NCBI RefSeq assembly: GCF_014651615.1 | Contig: NZ_BMXF01000003.1 | Location: 620,001-684,000, forward strand | Direction: 5' to 3' | Origin: Persicitalea jodogahamensis | GTDB taxonomy: Bacteria > Bacteroidota > Bacteroidia > Cytophagales > Spirosomataceae | DNA: 64,000 nucleotides | Shown here: positions 28,872 through 37,488 of the stretch, one piece after another | How positions within the stretch are numbered: position 1 is the first letter of the stretch | Layout of the letters: every line of letters starts with the position of its first letter | The notes under the pieces: generated by a model | What the model was told of the DNA's origin: nothing | Databases searched by the model: none | What the model saw: the letters and a program-made list of their open reading frames with translations, nothing else | Position numbers and translations under genes: made by a program

Positions 28872-30149
28872 TCAATTCAAATCGAGCTGGGTGCGAAGCA
28901 AATCGTCCAGGGTTTCATGTCGCCGAACAAGACGGGCCTCCCCTTCATCGACCAGCACCTCGGCGGGGCGGTAGCGGGCGTTGTAGTGCGAACTCATGGT
29001 AAAACCATAAGCTCCCGCGTTGAGAAATGCCAGGATATCGCCGGGCCGTACTTCGGGTAGTTCGCGGTCGGTTGCGAAGGTGTCGGTTTCACAGATATAG
29101 CCGACTACGTCGTAGTTACGAGCAGGGCCATCGGGATTGGATAGATTGAGGATATGGTGATACGACCCGTACATCATGGGCCGGATGAGGTGATTTAGAC
29201 CTGAATCCACGTGGACGAAATCACGGGCAGGATCTTCTTTAATGACCGTGGCCTGCACCAGTAATTGCCCGCACTCGCTCACCAGGTACTTGCCCGGTTC
29301 GAACCACAGTTGCAATTCGCGGCCATAGCTTTGGCAAAAGTCCTGAAAGCCGCGCGTGATTTCGGCGCCCAGCCTCTGCATATCCGTAGTCGTATCGCCT
29401 GGTTTGTACGAAACTTTGAAGCCGCCGCCCAAATCAATGATTTCTAAATCCGGAAAGCGCATGGCGGCTTTGAAGATAACCTCCGAGGCTTGTAAAAAAG
29501 CATCCGCTTCTTTAATATCTGAACCCGTATGTTGGTGTAGCCCAATGATCTTGAGATTATAGCGCTCAACAATATTCATTATATCGTCCAGCAGCAGTAC
29601 CGAAATCCCAAATTTCGAGTCGCTGTGCCCGGTCATGATCTTGGCGTTGCCGCCCGCCGCCACATTGGGCTTAAGACGGATCAGGCAGGGTTGGGTATCA
29701 CCGTAGTTCTGACCGAACCATTCGAGTAGTGGCAGACTATCCACATTAATTTTGGCTCCTGCCTCGACCGCCTCGCGTACTTCCTCGAAAGGCACACCGC
29801 TGGGCGTAAAGGTGAGCTGCTCCGGCGCATAGCCTGCCAGTAAAGCCATTTGCATTTCCCCCATGGAAACTACGTCGATTTCCACGCCCAATTCGCGCAT
29901 GAGTCGCAGAATGGCCAGATTGGTATTCGCCTTGCAAGCGTACTTGATGCGCATATCGACATCGGCAAAGGCATCTTGCAAGCTCTTTACCTGGCGGCGG
30001 ATTATACTGCCATCGTACACGTAAAGAGGAGTACCGTGTTGCTGGGTGAGCTCAATTAGGGTGGAGGAGTTCAAAGTATCTGAATTTATAGTTTTAATTT
30101 TTTTCGGGGGTAGTTTAGCAATTGAGAGGAACCCGTCAGTTCTGTTCAA
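28872..30149 (-). CDS. lysA: Diaminopimelate decarboxylase
   Basis: This enzyme decarboxylates meso-diaminopimelate to L-lysine, the last step of lysine synthesis, with PLP. The motifs are those of fold-type III decarboxylases: PLP-lysine Lys73 (YACKANTNLAIL), HQHTGSDI, the phosphate-binding GGGFKVSYKPGD, EPGKYLVSECG, the catalytic Cys in CETDTFATDREL and NAGAYGFTMSSHYNAR. No ATG precedes the conserved N-terminus: the frame offers TTG at 30149 (425 residues) or TTG at 30074 (400 residues). The shorter form would fit the usual family N-terminus better. It follows pyrF by 16 bp and is probably co-transcribed with it. Confidence 0.95.
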   Translation of the reverse strand: MNRTDGFLSIAKLPPKKIKTINSDTLNSSTLIELTQQHGTPLYVYDGSIIRRQVKSLQDAFADVDMRIKYACKANTNLAILRLMRELGVEIDVVSMGEMQMALLAGYAPEQLTFTPSGVPFEEVREAVEAGAKINVDSLPLLEWFGQNYGDTQPCLIRLKPNVAAGGNAKIMTGHSDSKFGISVLLLDDIMNIVERYNLKIIGLHQHTGSDIKEADAFLQASEVIFKAAMRFPDLEIIDLGGGFKVSYKPGDTTTDMQRLGAEITRGFQDFCQSYGRELQLWFEPGKYLVSECGQLLVQATVIKEDPARDFVHVDSGLNHLIRPMMYGSYHHILNLSNPDGPARNYDVVGYICETDTFATDRELPEVRPGDILAFLNAGAYGFTMSSHYNARYRPAEVLVDEGEARLVRRHETLDDLLRTQLDLN

Positions 30150-30165
30150 GATAAAATACTATGAC

Positions 30166-31005
30166 CTACTGAATTCCTGGACTCATGAATTCTGAAAGGT
30201 AATGGGCCATTTCCTCCTGAACCGTCCTGGCCTCAACCTGGGCTTTTTCAGCAAAATCAGTTCCGCTGCTGGCGTACAGAATACTGCGTGAGGCATTGAC
30301 GAGCAGGCCGCAGTGTTTGTTCATGCCATGTCGCGACACTTCTTTCAGGCTTCCCCCCTGCGCCCCCACACCCGGTACGAGCAAAAAATGTTCGGGTACG
30401 ATTTTGCGAATATGACTCAGCGCGTCGGCCTGGGTAGCCCCTACGACGTACATCAGGCGGTCGGAATCCGCCCAGTTTTGGGAGGTAGTCAGCACGTGTT
30501 CATAAAGGGGTTTGTCATCGACCTTCAACCGCTGAAAGTCGTCTCCTCCTGGATTGGAAGTGAGCGCCAGCAGAATCACCCATTTGGTTTTGTACTCGAG
30601 AAAAGGCTCCACCGAATCGTGGCCCATGTATGGCGCTACGGTTACGGCATCAAAATCCAGGCCCGCCGCCGCCACATCAAAGAAAGTCCTTGCGTACAGG
30701 CCGGAAGTATTGCCGATGTCGCCGCGCTTGGCGTCGGCAATCGTGAAGTGCGAATCGGGAATGTAGTTCAGCGTTTTCCGCAGGCTTTCCCAGCCTTGCG
30801 GCCCCTGAGCTTCGTAAAAGGCGATGTTGGGTTTGTATGCCACACAACAATCGGCAGTAGCGTCAATTATTGCCTTGTTAAAAGCGAAGACTGGGTCTTC
30901 CTCCGCCATCAAATGTTGAGGAATTTTCCTGATATCAGTGTCCAGACCTACGCAGAGATAGGATTTTTTTGCTTTAATCTGTAAAAAAAGTTCTTCGGAA
31001 GTCAT
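30166..31005 (-). CDS. pyrF: Orotidine 5'-phosphate decarboxylase
   Basis: This enzyme makes UMP from OMP in pyrimidine synthesis. The 279 residues match the longer (type 2) OMP decarboxylases. The catalytic tetrad region reads [14 protein letters not shown], with Asp91, Lys93 and Asp96; [19 protein letters not shown] and the phosphate-binding [13 protein letters not shown] are also present. It is the first gene of a unit with lysA and is divergent from rfbC, with 111 bp between the starts. Confidence 0.95.
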   Translation of the reverse strand: MTSEELFLQIKAKKSYLCVGLDTDIRKIPQHLMAEEDPVFAFNKAIIDATADCCVAYKPNIAFYEAQGPQGWESLRKTLNYIPDSHFTIADAKRGDIGNTSGLYARTFFDVAAAGLDFDAVTVAPYMGHDSVEPFLEYKTKWVILLALTSNPGGDDFQRLKVDDKPLYEHVLTTSQNWADSDRLMYVVGATQADALSHIRKIVPEHFLLVPGVGAQGGSLKEVSRHGMNKHCGLLVNASRSILYASSGTDFAEKAQVEARTVQEEMAHYLSEFMSPGIQ

Positions 31006-31116
31006 AAGAGCGGAAATAATAGGGCAAAATTACGACCTCTCCCGATAGATTCATAAATTTGCCAGCCATTACAGAAGCGGCGAGTACCAATTCTAACCAT
31101 CAATAGCCAAACAAAC

Positions 31117-31662
31117 ATGCTGATTCGAGAGACGTCCATAGCGGGATTGGTCGAGATTTTTCCCCGAATTTTTGAAGATGAGCGGGGAGCGTTTTTTGAG
31201 TCTTACAATCGCGAGGCTTTCGAGAAAGCGGGAATTCCGGCCCATTTCGTGCAGGACAACCAGTCTTTCTCAATCAAAGGCGTGCTACGGGGGCTGCATT
31301 TTCAGAATGCTCCCTTTGCCCAAGGCAAGCTGGTCCGGGTCATCACGGGGCGCGTCATCGATGTTGCGGTTGATATCCGTCCCGAATCACCGACCTTCGG
31401 ACAATACGAGTTATTTGAGCTTGATGCAAAACGCAACAATATGGCCTACATTCCGGAAGGTTTTGCGCATGGTTTTGCAACCCTGGAAGATTCCATTTTC
31501 AGCTACAAATGCACCAATCTTTACAATAAATCATGTGAGTCTGGCATCATCTGGAACGACTCCACACTGAACATTGACTGGGGGGTGAAAAATCCGATCG
31601 TGTCGGAAAAGGACATAGAACTACCTGCCTTTAAAGACCTGTTCGCGAAGCAGCTTTCCTAG
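31117..31662 (+). CDS. rfbC: dTDP-4-dehydrorhamnose 3,5-epimerase
   Basis: This is a cupin-fold epimerase of dTDP-L-rhamnose synthesis, used for surface polysaccharide. The 181 residues have the family motifs: QSFSIKGVLRGLHFQ with catalytic His61, QGKLVRVITGRVIDVAVDIR, NMAYIPEGFAHGFATL and, at the end, WNDSTLNIDWG. Tyr130 in IFSYKCTNLYN is the expected acid. The other rml genes are not adjacent. It leads a plus-strand run with pncB (18-bp gap), with which it has no obvious metabolic link. Confidence 0.95.
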   Translation: MLIRETSIAGLVEIFPRIFEDERGAFFESYNREAFEKAGIPAHFVQDNQSFSIKGVLRGLHFQNAPFAQGKLVRVITGRVIDVAVDIRPESPTFGQYELFELDAKRNNMAYIPEGFAHGFATLEDSIFSYKCTNLYNKSCESGIIWNDSTLNIDWGVKNPIVSEKDIELPAFKDLFAKQLS

Positions 31663-31680
31663 CCAGCCCCCGCCGGAACC

Positions 31681-33147
31681 GTGATCAACCGCCTTTACGA
31701 CACCTCTCTTAGTCTGCTTACCGACCTTTACCAGCTTACGATGGCTTACGGCTACTGGAAGTCGGGTAAGGCCGAGCAACAGGCGGTTTTCAATTTATAT
31801 TTCAGGAAACATCCTTTCGGGGGAGGTTTTACGGTGGCTTGCGGACTAAGCAGCGCGATCAGCTACCTCAATGAGTACGGTTTTTCCACTAAGGACATCA
31901 AGTACCTGCGCACCCTTACGGGTAGCGACGGCCAACCGCTTTTCGAAGAGGATTTTCTGGAATATCTCAAAAACCTGAGCTTCCAATGTGATGTGTATGC
32001 CGTGCCGGAGGGGACAGTCGTGTTTCCCAACGAGCCGTTGCTGCGAATAACGGGGCCGATCCTGCAGTGCCAGTTGCTGGAAACACCGCTGCTCAACCTT
32101 ATAAATTTTCAAACTCTTATCGCCACCAAGGCCGCCCGGATGCGCCTGGTAGCGCCGCATGACGCGCTGCTGGAGTTTGGCCTTCGACGCGCACAGGGAC
32201 CCGACGGTGGAATGACGGCCAGCCGCGCCGCTTACATCGGTGGATTCGACGCCACATCCAACGTACTGGCGGGTAAGCTCTACGGTATTCCGGTCAAGGG
32301 TACCCATGCGCACAGCTGGGTTATGTCGTTCGAAGATGAATTGACAGCCTTCGAAACCTACGCCAGGTACCTGCCCAACAACGTGACCCTTTTGGTCGAT
32401 ACCTACGATACGATAAAGGGTGTGAAGAATGCGATAGTAGTCGGCGAGCAACTTCGGGCACGCGGGCACGACCTGGGCGGTATCCGGCTTGATTCCGGTG
32501 ATTTGGCCTACCTCAGCATTGAGGCGCGGAAGTTGCTGGATGCTGCCGGATTTGAAAATACGTCGATTGTCGCCAGCAACGATCTTGACGAATACATCAT
32601 GGCCAGTTTGAAAAACCAAGGCGCAAAAATCAATGTCTGGGGGGTAGGTACCAAACTCGTCACTGCCTACGACCAGCCCGCGCTGGGTGGAGTGTATAAA
32701 TTGTCAGCGTTCAAAAACGGCAAAGGGGAATGGGAGAATAAGGTCAAGCTATCCGAGCAGACGATTAAAACCTCCACACCCGGTATACAACAGGTACGCC
32801 GATACCGAAATGAAAAAGGTTTTGTGGCTGACATGATTTTTGACGTTAGAAATGTACAGGAACCCGAAAAAGTGACGATGATCGACCCGTACGATTTTAC
32901 CCGGCATCGGACTTTTAACGCCAACCATGCTTACGAAGACCTGCTGCAACCCATTTTTAGCGCTGGAAAGCAGACCTATGAGATTCCTCCGATAGAGGAG
33001 ACAAAACTTCGCGTGCAGCAGCAACTTGCTCAACTTCACGAAGGAATCAGGCGCTTTGTCAATCCCCATACCTATCCGGTCGGTCTGGAGAAAAACCTCT
33101 TTGATGCAAAAACAGCGTTGATATTGAAACTTCGCGGCGGGGAATGA
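31681..33147 (+). CDS. pncB: Nicotinate phosphoribosyltransferase
   Basis: This enzyme joins nicotinate to PRPP in NAD salvage. It has 488 residues with a GTG start at 31681. The N-terminal LLTDLYQLTMAYGYW is diagnostic; FGLRRAQGPDGGMTASRAAY, IPVKGTHAHSWVMSF and GIRLDSGDLAYLS carry the PRPP site and the His region. The length fits the long bacterial type. It starts 18 bp after rfbC and is followed by the carotenoid desaturase. Confidence 0.95.
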   Translation: MINRLYDTSLSLLTDLYQLTMAYGYWKSGKAEQQAVFNLYFRKHPFGGGFTVACGLSSAISYLNEYGFSTKDIKYLRTLTGSDGQPLFEEDFLEYLKNLSFQCDVYAVPEGTVVFPNEPLLRITGPILQCQLLETPLLNLINFQTLIATKAARMRLVAPHDALLEFGLRRAQGPDGGMTASRAAYIGGFDATSNVLAGKLYGIPVKGTHAHSWVMSFEDELTAFETYARYLPNNVTLLVDTYDTIKGVKNAIVVGEQLRARGHDLGGIRLDSGDLAYLSIEARKLLDAAGFENTSIVASNDLDEYIMASLKNQGAKINVWGVGTKLVTAYDQPALGGVYKLSAFKNGKGEWENKVKLSEQTIKTSTPGIQQVRRYRNEKGFVADMIFDVRNVQEPEKVTMIDPYDFTRHRTFNANHAYEDLLQPIFSAGKQTYEIPPIEETKLRVQQQLAQLHEGIRRFVNPHTYPVGLEKNLFDAKTALILKLRGGE

Positions 33148-33200
33148 GTTTGTGTTATTAGCCAAAGAGGCCACTCTGACCAACCAAACCTCCATAGACG

Positions 33201-34682
33201 ATTACACGAATCAACAATTCTATCAAAACTTCTGCCATCATTGGCGCGGGAATCGCGGGTATCGCTTCGGCGATCCGACTGGCGGCGAAAGGCCACCGGG
33301 TAGACGTGTACGAGGGCAATGCGTATCCGGGTGGGAAGCTTTCTTCCTTCGAGCGAAACGGCTATCGCTTCGATGCCGGGCCATCGCTGTTTACCATGCC
33401 GCAGTTGGTGGACGATTTGTTCATGTTGGCAGGGAAGAATCCATCGGATTATTTTCACTATCAGAAGCTTCCCGAAATCTGCCGCTATTTCTATGAAGAT
33501 GGGACTCGTTTCATCGCCGATGCCGAGCCGGAAGCTTTGGCCCGCACCATTGAAAAGTACCTCGGCGAGCCCGCCGAAAATGTGCTCGCCCATTTGAAAG
33601 AAAGCGCCGTAAAGTACGAGGTCACCGAAAAGCTTTTCCTGCACCGCTCCCTGCACCGGTTAGGTACTTACTTCAACCGCGATGCCTTGAAAGGCTACCG
33701 AAACCTGCACAAACTCGATGCCTTCCGCAGCATGAGTGCGGCCAACGCCAGCCGGTTCTCCGATCCGCGCGTGGTGCAGCTCTTTAACCGGTATGCTACT
33801 TACAACGGCTCCGACCCCTATCAGACGCCCGCCACGATGAACATCATTCCGCATCTGGAATATAACATCGGCGCGTTCTTTCCGAAAGGTGGGATGGTCT
33901 CGATCACCGAAAGTCTGGTGAAACTGGCAGAAGATCTGGGCGTGACGTTTCACTATACCAGTAAAGTAGAGAAACTGCTGACCACCAGCAATCGCATTTC
34001 GGGCGTGACGGTGAACGGCCGGAATCTTGATTACGATCTGGTCATCAGCAACATGGATGTGGTCAATACTTTCCGTAAGTTGCTGCCAGAGGCCCGACAG
34101 CCCGAGCGGGTATTGCGTCAGCCTAAATCGAGTTCGGCGCTGATATTTTATTGGGGGATAAAGAAGCAATTTTCCGAACTTGGCTTGCACAATATTTTTT
34201 TCAGTCGGGATTATCCCACCGAATTCAGGTACATTTTCCAGGAAAAAACGATTCACCACGATCCGACGGTTTATGTGAACATCACCTCCAAATACGAGCC
34301 GGGCGACGCACCTGCTGGTTGCGAGAACTGGTTTGTGATGGTGAATGCCCCCGCCAATGACGGTCAGGACTGGGACGCGCTCATTGCGGAAACGCGAAAA
34401 AATATTCTGACAAAACTCAGCCGCCAGCTGGGCGAGGATATTGAAAACCTGATCGAAGCCGAGGACACGCTCGACCCGCGGCTGATCGAAAGCCGAACGT
34501 CCAGTTCACAAGGGGCGTTGTACGGCAACAGCTCCAACAATCGCTTCGCAGCATTTTTGCGGCACGCTAACTTTTCGCGGCAGTTCGATAATCTTTACTT
34601 CGTAGGCGGCAGTGTGCATCCGGGCGGCGGAGTGCCGCTTTGTTTACTTTCAGCGAAGATTGCAGTGGATATGGTCAATTAA
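33201..34682 (+). CDS. CrtI-family carotenoid desaturase (CrtD-like), start codon unclear
   Basis: This is a FAD-dependent phytoene/1-hydroxycarotenoid desaturase-type enzyme. The Rossmann motif (AIIGAGIAGIASAIRLAAKG) is encoded from about 33234, in frame with the long body (NAYPGGKLSSFERNG, FDAGPSLFTMP, and the C-terminal FVGGSVHPGGGVPLCLLSAK). Yet between the in-frame stop TAG at 33195 and this motif there is no ATG, GTG or TTG. Only ATT (33201) and ATC (33210 or 33222) can be read as starts, and the first canonical start, GTG 33306, would cut off the FAD site. I place the start at ATT 33201 with low certainty. Length is then 493 residues. It probably takes part in making a carotenoid pigment; no other crt genes are adjacent. 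Confidence 0.85.
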   Translation: MTRINNSIKTSAIIGAGIAGIASAIRLAAKGHRVDVYEGNAYPGGKLSSFERNGYRFDAGPSLFTMPQLVDDLFMLAGKNPSDYFHYQKLPEICRYFYEDGTRFIADAEPEALARTIEKYLGEPAENVLAHLKESAVKYEVTEKLFLHRSLHRLGTYFNRDALKGYRNLHKLDAFRSMSAANASRFSDPRVVQLFNRYATYNGSDPYQTPATMNIIPHLEYNIGAFFPKGGMVSITESLVKLAEDLGVTFHYTSKVEKLLTTSNRISGVTVNGRNLDYDLVISNMDVVNTFRKLLPEARQPERVLRQPKSSSALIFYWGIKKQFSELGLHNIFFSRDYPTEFRYIFQEKTIHHDPTVYVNITSKYEPGDAPAGCENWFVMVNAPANDGQDWDALIAETRKNILTKLSRQLGEDIENLIEAEDTLDPRLIESRTSSSQGALYGNSSNNRFAAFLRHANFSRQFDNLYFVGGSVHPGGGVPLCLLSAKIAVDMVN

Positions 34683-34701
34683 CATCAGCTTTTAAGTTTA
34701 T

Positions 34702-34878
34702 ATGAAAAAGTTAGTTTTTATCTCGGGTGCCTTTTTCATGTCATTGACTCTGTTGTCTGTTTTGTTCAAATTACTGCATTTGCAAGGTGCCGCTACGCTG
34801 CTCGCCAGTGGGATTTGTGGTCTTGCAATAATTTTTATTCCCGCTCTCGCCAAATATCTCTACGATAAAATTAACTGA
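34702..34878 (+). CDS. Small two-span membrane protein, 58 residues
   Basis: This is a short gene with the sequence MKKLVFISGAFFMSLTLLSV at the start and two predicted membrane spans (about residues 4-23 and 31-50), ending in KYLYDKIN. The hinge FKLLHLQGAATLL resembles the FK(I/L)xHWPGA-type stretch in the N-terminal hairpin of GldL-like proteins, so it may be a mini version of that hairpin. It fits tightly between the desaturase (19-bp gap) and the hydrolase (2-bp gap), which supports it as a real gene. Function unknown. Confidence 0.75.
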   Translation: MKKLVFISGAFFMSLTLLSVLFKLLHLQGAATLLASGICGLAIIFIPALAKYLYDKIN

Positions 34879-34880
34879 AC

Positions 34881-35996
34881 TTGAATTTTTTGAAAGGGTT
34901 TTTCAAGTACACGCTGCTGCTGATCATCTTTGTGGGAGCCACCATATTCATTTTCGTAAGTACTTCCCCTCAGTTTGGGCGTGCGCCCGAAGGTGAGCGA
35001 CTGGCGCGGGTGGAAGCCTCGCCGCAATATCAGGACGGTACTTTTGTCAACGCCATCCACACTTCGATGGACATGAGTGTGGATTCCATAGTCAGCACGC
35101 TGAAAGAGTTTATTGGCGCTGAAAACACCCGGCCGGACCAGCCCCTCCCCGTTGATTTCTCGAAAAACACTCCTGACACCGATAGCCTGGTGCACGTAAC
35201 TTGGTTTGGCCATTCGGCGGTACTGCTGGAAATTGAGGGCAAGCGCATTTTACTGGATCCAATGCTCGGGCCTTCGGCTTCGCCGGTCCCATTCTTTGCC
35301 AAACGTTTTGCCTACCGTGAGCCAATCGATTTTTCGCAGTTTGTGAATATTGATGCCGTAGTCATTTCGCACGACCACTACGATCATCTGGATTATGGCT
35401 CAATTCAAAAACTGAATCCTAATGTCGGCCATTTTTACGTTCCGCTGGGCGTAGGCGGCCACCTCGAACGCTGGGGCGTAGATAGTGCCAAAATCACGGA
35501 ATTGGATTGGTGGGAGTCTGCCTCAGCGGAAGGCATTACTTTCACGGCAACCCCGCAGCGCCACTTTTCGGGCCGCGGCCTAACCGACCGCAACAGTACG
35601 CTATGGGCATCCTGGGTCGTGGAAGGGCTCACACATAAAGTATATTTTAGCGGGGATGGTGGCTACGGACCGCATTTCAAGCAGATAGGCCAACGGTTCG
35701 GACCTTTCGATCTGGCTATGATCGAGTGCGGGCAGTACAACGTGAAGTGGAAAGACATCCACCTGATGCCGGAGCAAACCATGCAGGCATTCCTGGATCT
35801 GGAAGCAAAAGTACTGATGCCCATCCACTGGGGCGCTTTCAATCTGGCAGTACACCCCTGGACGGAGAGCGTGGAGCGACTGAACCGTGCCAACAAGTCG
35901 GGGGCATTTATTGCCACGCCCGGCATAGGTGCCCGCTATCCGGTAGGGACGAGGGAAAGTACCTCGAAATGGTGGGAATCACTAGCGGAATTTTAG
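34881..35996 (+). CDS. Metallo-beta-lactamase-fold hydrolase (NAPE-PLD/UlaG-like), membrane-anchored
   Basis: This is a zinc hydrolase with 371 residues and an N-terminal membrane anchor (YTLLLIIFVGATIFIFV). The catalytic part has HVTWFGHSAVLLEIEGKRIL, LLDPMLG, the metal motif HDHYDHLDYG, DGGYGPHFK and the late His in MPIHWGAFNLAVHPW, an order that fits N-acylphosphatidylethanolamine-phospholipase D-like and RomA-type proteins. The start is TTG 34881, only 2 bp after the small membrane protein; a second TTG at 34890 is possible. Substrate is likely a lipid or lactone. Confidence 0.87.
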   Translation: MNFLKGFFKYTLLLIIFVGATIFIFVSTSPQFGRAPEGERLARVEASPQYQDGTFVNAIHTSMDMSVDSIVSTLKEFIGAENTRPDQPLPVDFSKNTPDTDSLVHVTWFGHSAVLLEIEGKRILLDPMLGPSASPVPFFAKRFAYREPIDFSQFVNIDAVVISHDHYDHLDYGSIQKLNPNVGHFYVPLGVGGHLERWGVDSAKITELDWWESASAEGITFTATPQRHFSGRGLTDRNSTLWASWVVEGLTHKVYFSGDGGYGPHFKQIGQRFGPFDLAMIECGQYNVKWKDIHLMPEQTMQAFLDLEAKVLMPIHWGAFNLAVHPWTESVERLNRANKSGAFIATPGIGARYPVGTRESTSKWWESLAEF

Positions 35997-36085
35997 GCGT
36001 CTAGTCGGATAAAAAATAGGAAGGTAACGGGTAAAAATATTAATTTCGGGTTCTTAAGAAAACCAATCACCATTAAATATCAAGT

Positions 36086-36976
36086 ATGAATAAGCTAATT
36101 CTTGTTGCCAATTGCCTGATCATTACCGCTGTTTCCAGTTCAGCTGTATACGCCGGGACTTCCGAGCTGACCCAATTCCAGGTGAGTCGGGCCGATACGG
36201 CTAATTTTAAGGAGTACGCGGGCAAATACAAAATGCAGGGTACGCCCTTCGAATACGTCGAGCTTACCGCCAAAGACGGAAAATTGCATTACGTAGCGGG
36301 CGAGTACCGCGGCGAATTATTGCCAAAGCCGGCAAAGGACGAGTTCGACGCCAATGGACAAGCCACGGTCAAGTTCACACGCGACACCAATGGCATGATC
36401 AATGGCATGGGCCTGAATGCCCAGGGGGAGAATTTTTCAGGAACCAGACAAGTACCCGAGATGGGAATTAGTTCATATGTAGGTAAATACAAGATGGAGG
36501 GGCTGCCTTTCGAGTACATCGAACTTACTGACAAATCAGGCAAACTACATTATGTTGCTGGCGACAATCAGGGCGATTTGACAGCGCTTTCGGGTAAAGA
36601 CCAGTTTGACGCCAACGGACAGGCTGCGGTCAATTTTACGCGCGATGCCTCTGATAATGTAAGTACCATGGTGGTGAATATCCAGGGTCAACGCTACGTT
36701 GGCAAACGCGAGGCGGCTGCCAACTCTATGGCCGCCTATGCCGGACAGTACAAAATGGAGGGGCTGCCTTTCGAGACAATGGAGATAAAGTCAGTTGATG
36801 GCAAGCTCATTATCAATGCCATGGGCGACGAAGGCGAATTGACGCCACTTTCCGCCCCCGATCAATTCGATGCAGCTGGCCGGGCAACACTGAAATTTAC
36901 GCGCAATGCTGGCGGACAGGTGACGGGTGTGACACTCGATGCCCAGGGGCAGAGTTTTGGCGGGGTCAAGAAATAG
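36086..36976 (+). CDS. Secreted protein with three DUF3471-like repeats
   Basis: The gene encodes 296 residues with a signal peptide (MNKLILVANCLIITAVSSSA). The rest is three copies of an 87-residue repeat that start at Tyr44, Tyr131 and Tyr218. Each opens with YxGxYKMxGxPFE, has a middle DxFDANGQAxVxFTRD and ends with GMxLNAQGENFSG-like strands. The copies resemble DUF3471, the small beta domain found at the C-terminus of many secreted beta-lactamase-like hydrolases. Here it has no catalytic partner, so a binding or inhibitor-like role is possible. Flanking genes offer no clue. Confidence 0.8.
   Translation: MNKLILVANCLIITAVSSSAVYAGTSELTQFQVSRADTANFKEYAGKYKMQGTPFEYVELTAKDGKLHYVAGEYRGELLPKPAKDEFDANGQATVKFTRDTNGMINGMGLNAQGENFSGTRQVPEMGISSYVGKYKMEGLPFEYIELTDKSGKLHYVAGDNQGDLTALSGKDQFDANGQAAVNFTRDASDNVSTMVVNIQGQRYVGKREAAANSMAAYAGQYKMEGLPFETMEIKSVDGKLIINAMGDEGELTPLSAPDQFDAAGRATLKFTRNAGGQVTGVTLDAQGQSFGGVKK
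36215..36976 (+). repeat. Three tandem 261-bp coding repeats
   Basis: Copies begin at 36215, 36476 and 36737, an exact period of 261 bp (87 codons) twice. The opening of copies 2 and 3 is nearly identical at the DNA level (for example GGAGGGGCTGCCTTTCGAG in both), which points to duplication within the gene. Confidence 0.85.
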
Positions 36977-37063
36977 ACTGACGGCTGGTAGGTACAGGAA
37001 CGGAATTTGTAGGGATTATTTCTAATAATGTAAATATTTTCCCACAGTTGAAATCTGCTACAA

Positions 37064-37477
37064 ATGAAGACGAATATCTCTATCGCCCTACTATTTTTCA
37101 TTGCTTTAACCCTTGGAGCCTGTTCCAGTAAAATGACTTTCCAGGATTCCTCGGTGGTTCCGGCGGCCTCTGGTGACGTGAAAGTTAAAAAGGATAAGAA
37201 TAACAACTACCAGATCACGGTCAATGTCGCTAATCTGGCCGAACCCAAAAAATTGACCCCATCCCGTAACGTTTACATTGTCTGGATGGATTCGGACAGG
37301 AGTATAACGAAGAAGCTGGGCCAAATCAAAGTTGGCTCCGGCATGTTTTCGAAAGCCCTGACGGGCGAAATTAACGTGACTGAGGCCGAGAAGCCGGATC
37401 GGGTTTTCATCACGGCAGAAGACAATGCTGATACGATGAGCCCCAGTACGGAGGTGGTACTTACGACTGGTCGTTGA
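37064..37477 (+). CDS. Lipoprotein of unknown function
   Basis: This is a 137-residue lipoprotein with the lipobox LGAC (SIALLFFIALTLGAC). The mature part is a single beta-rich domain (YQITVNVANLAEPKKLTP, NVYIVWMDSD, RVFITAEDNAD) of the kind found as small hypothetical lipoproteins in many Cytophagales. I cannot name a function. It is closed by the terminator at 37499-37537. Confidence 0.8.
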   Translation: MKTNISIALLFFIALTLGACSSKMTFQDSSVVPAASGDVKVKKDKNNNYQITVNVANLAEPKKLTPSRNVYIVWMDSDRSITKKLGQIKVGSGMFSKALTGEINVTEAEKPDRVFITAEDNADTMSPSTEVVLTTGR

Positions 37478-37488
37478 ATCATCCCCCT

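Noticed and set aside
31846-32619. Minus-strand 257-codon frame opposite pncB
   Set aside because: It is antisense to a clearly conserved nicotinate phosphoribosyltransferase.
33306-34682. GTG 33306 as the start of the carotenoid desaturase
   Set aside because: It would remove the FAD-binding GxGxxG segment that is encoded in frame just upstream.
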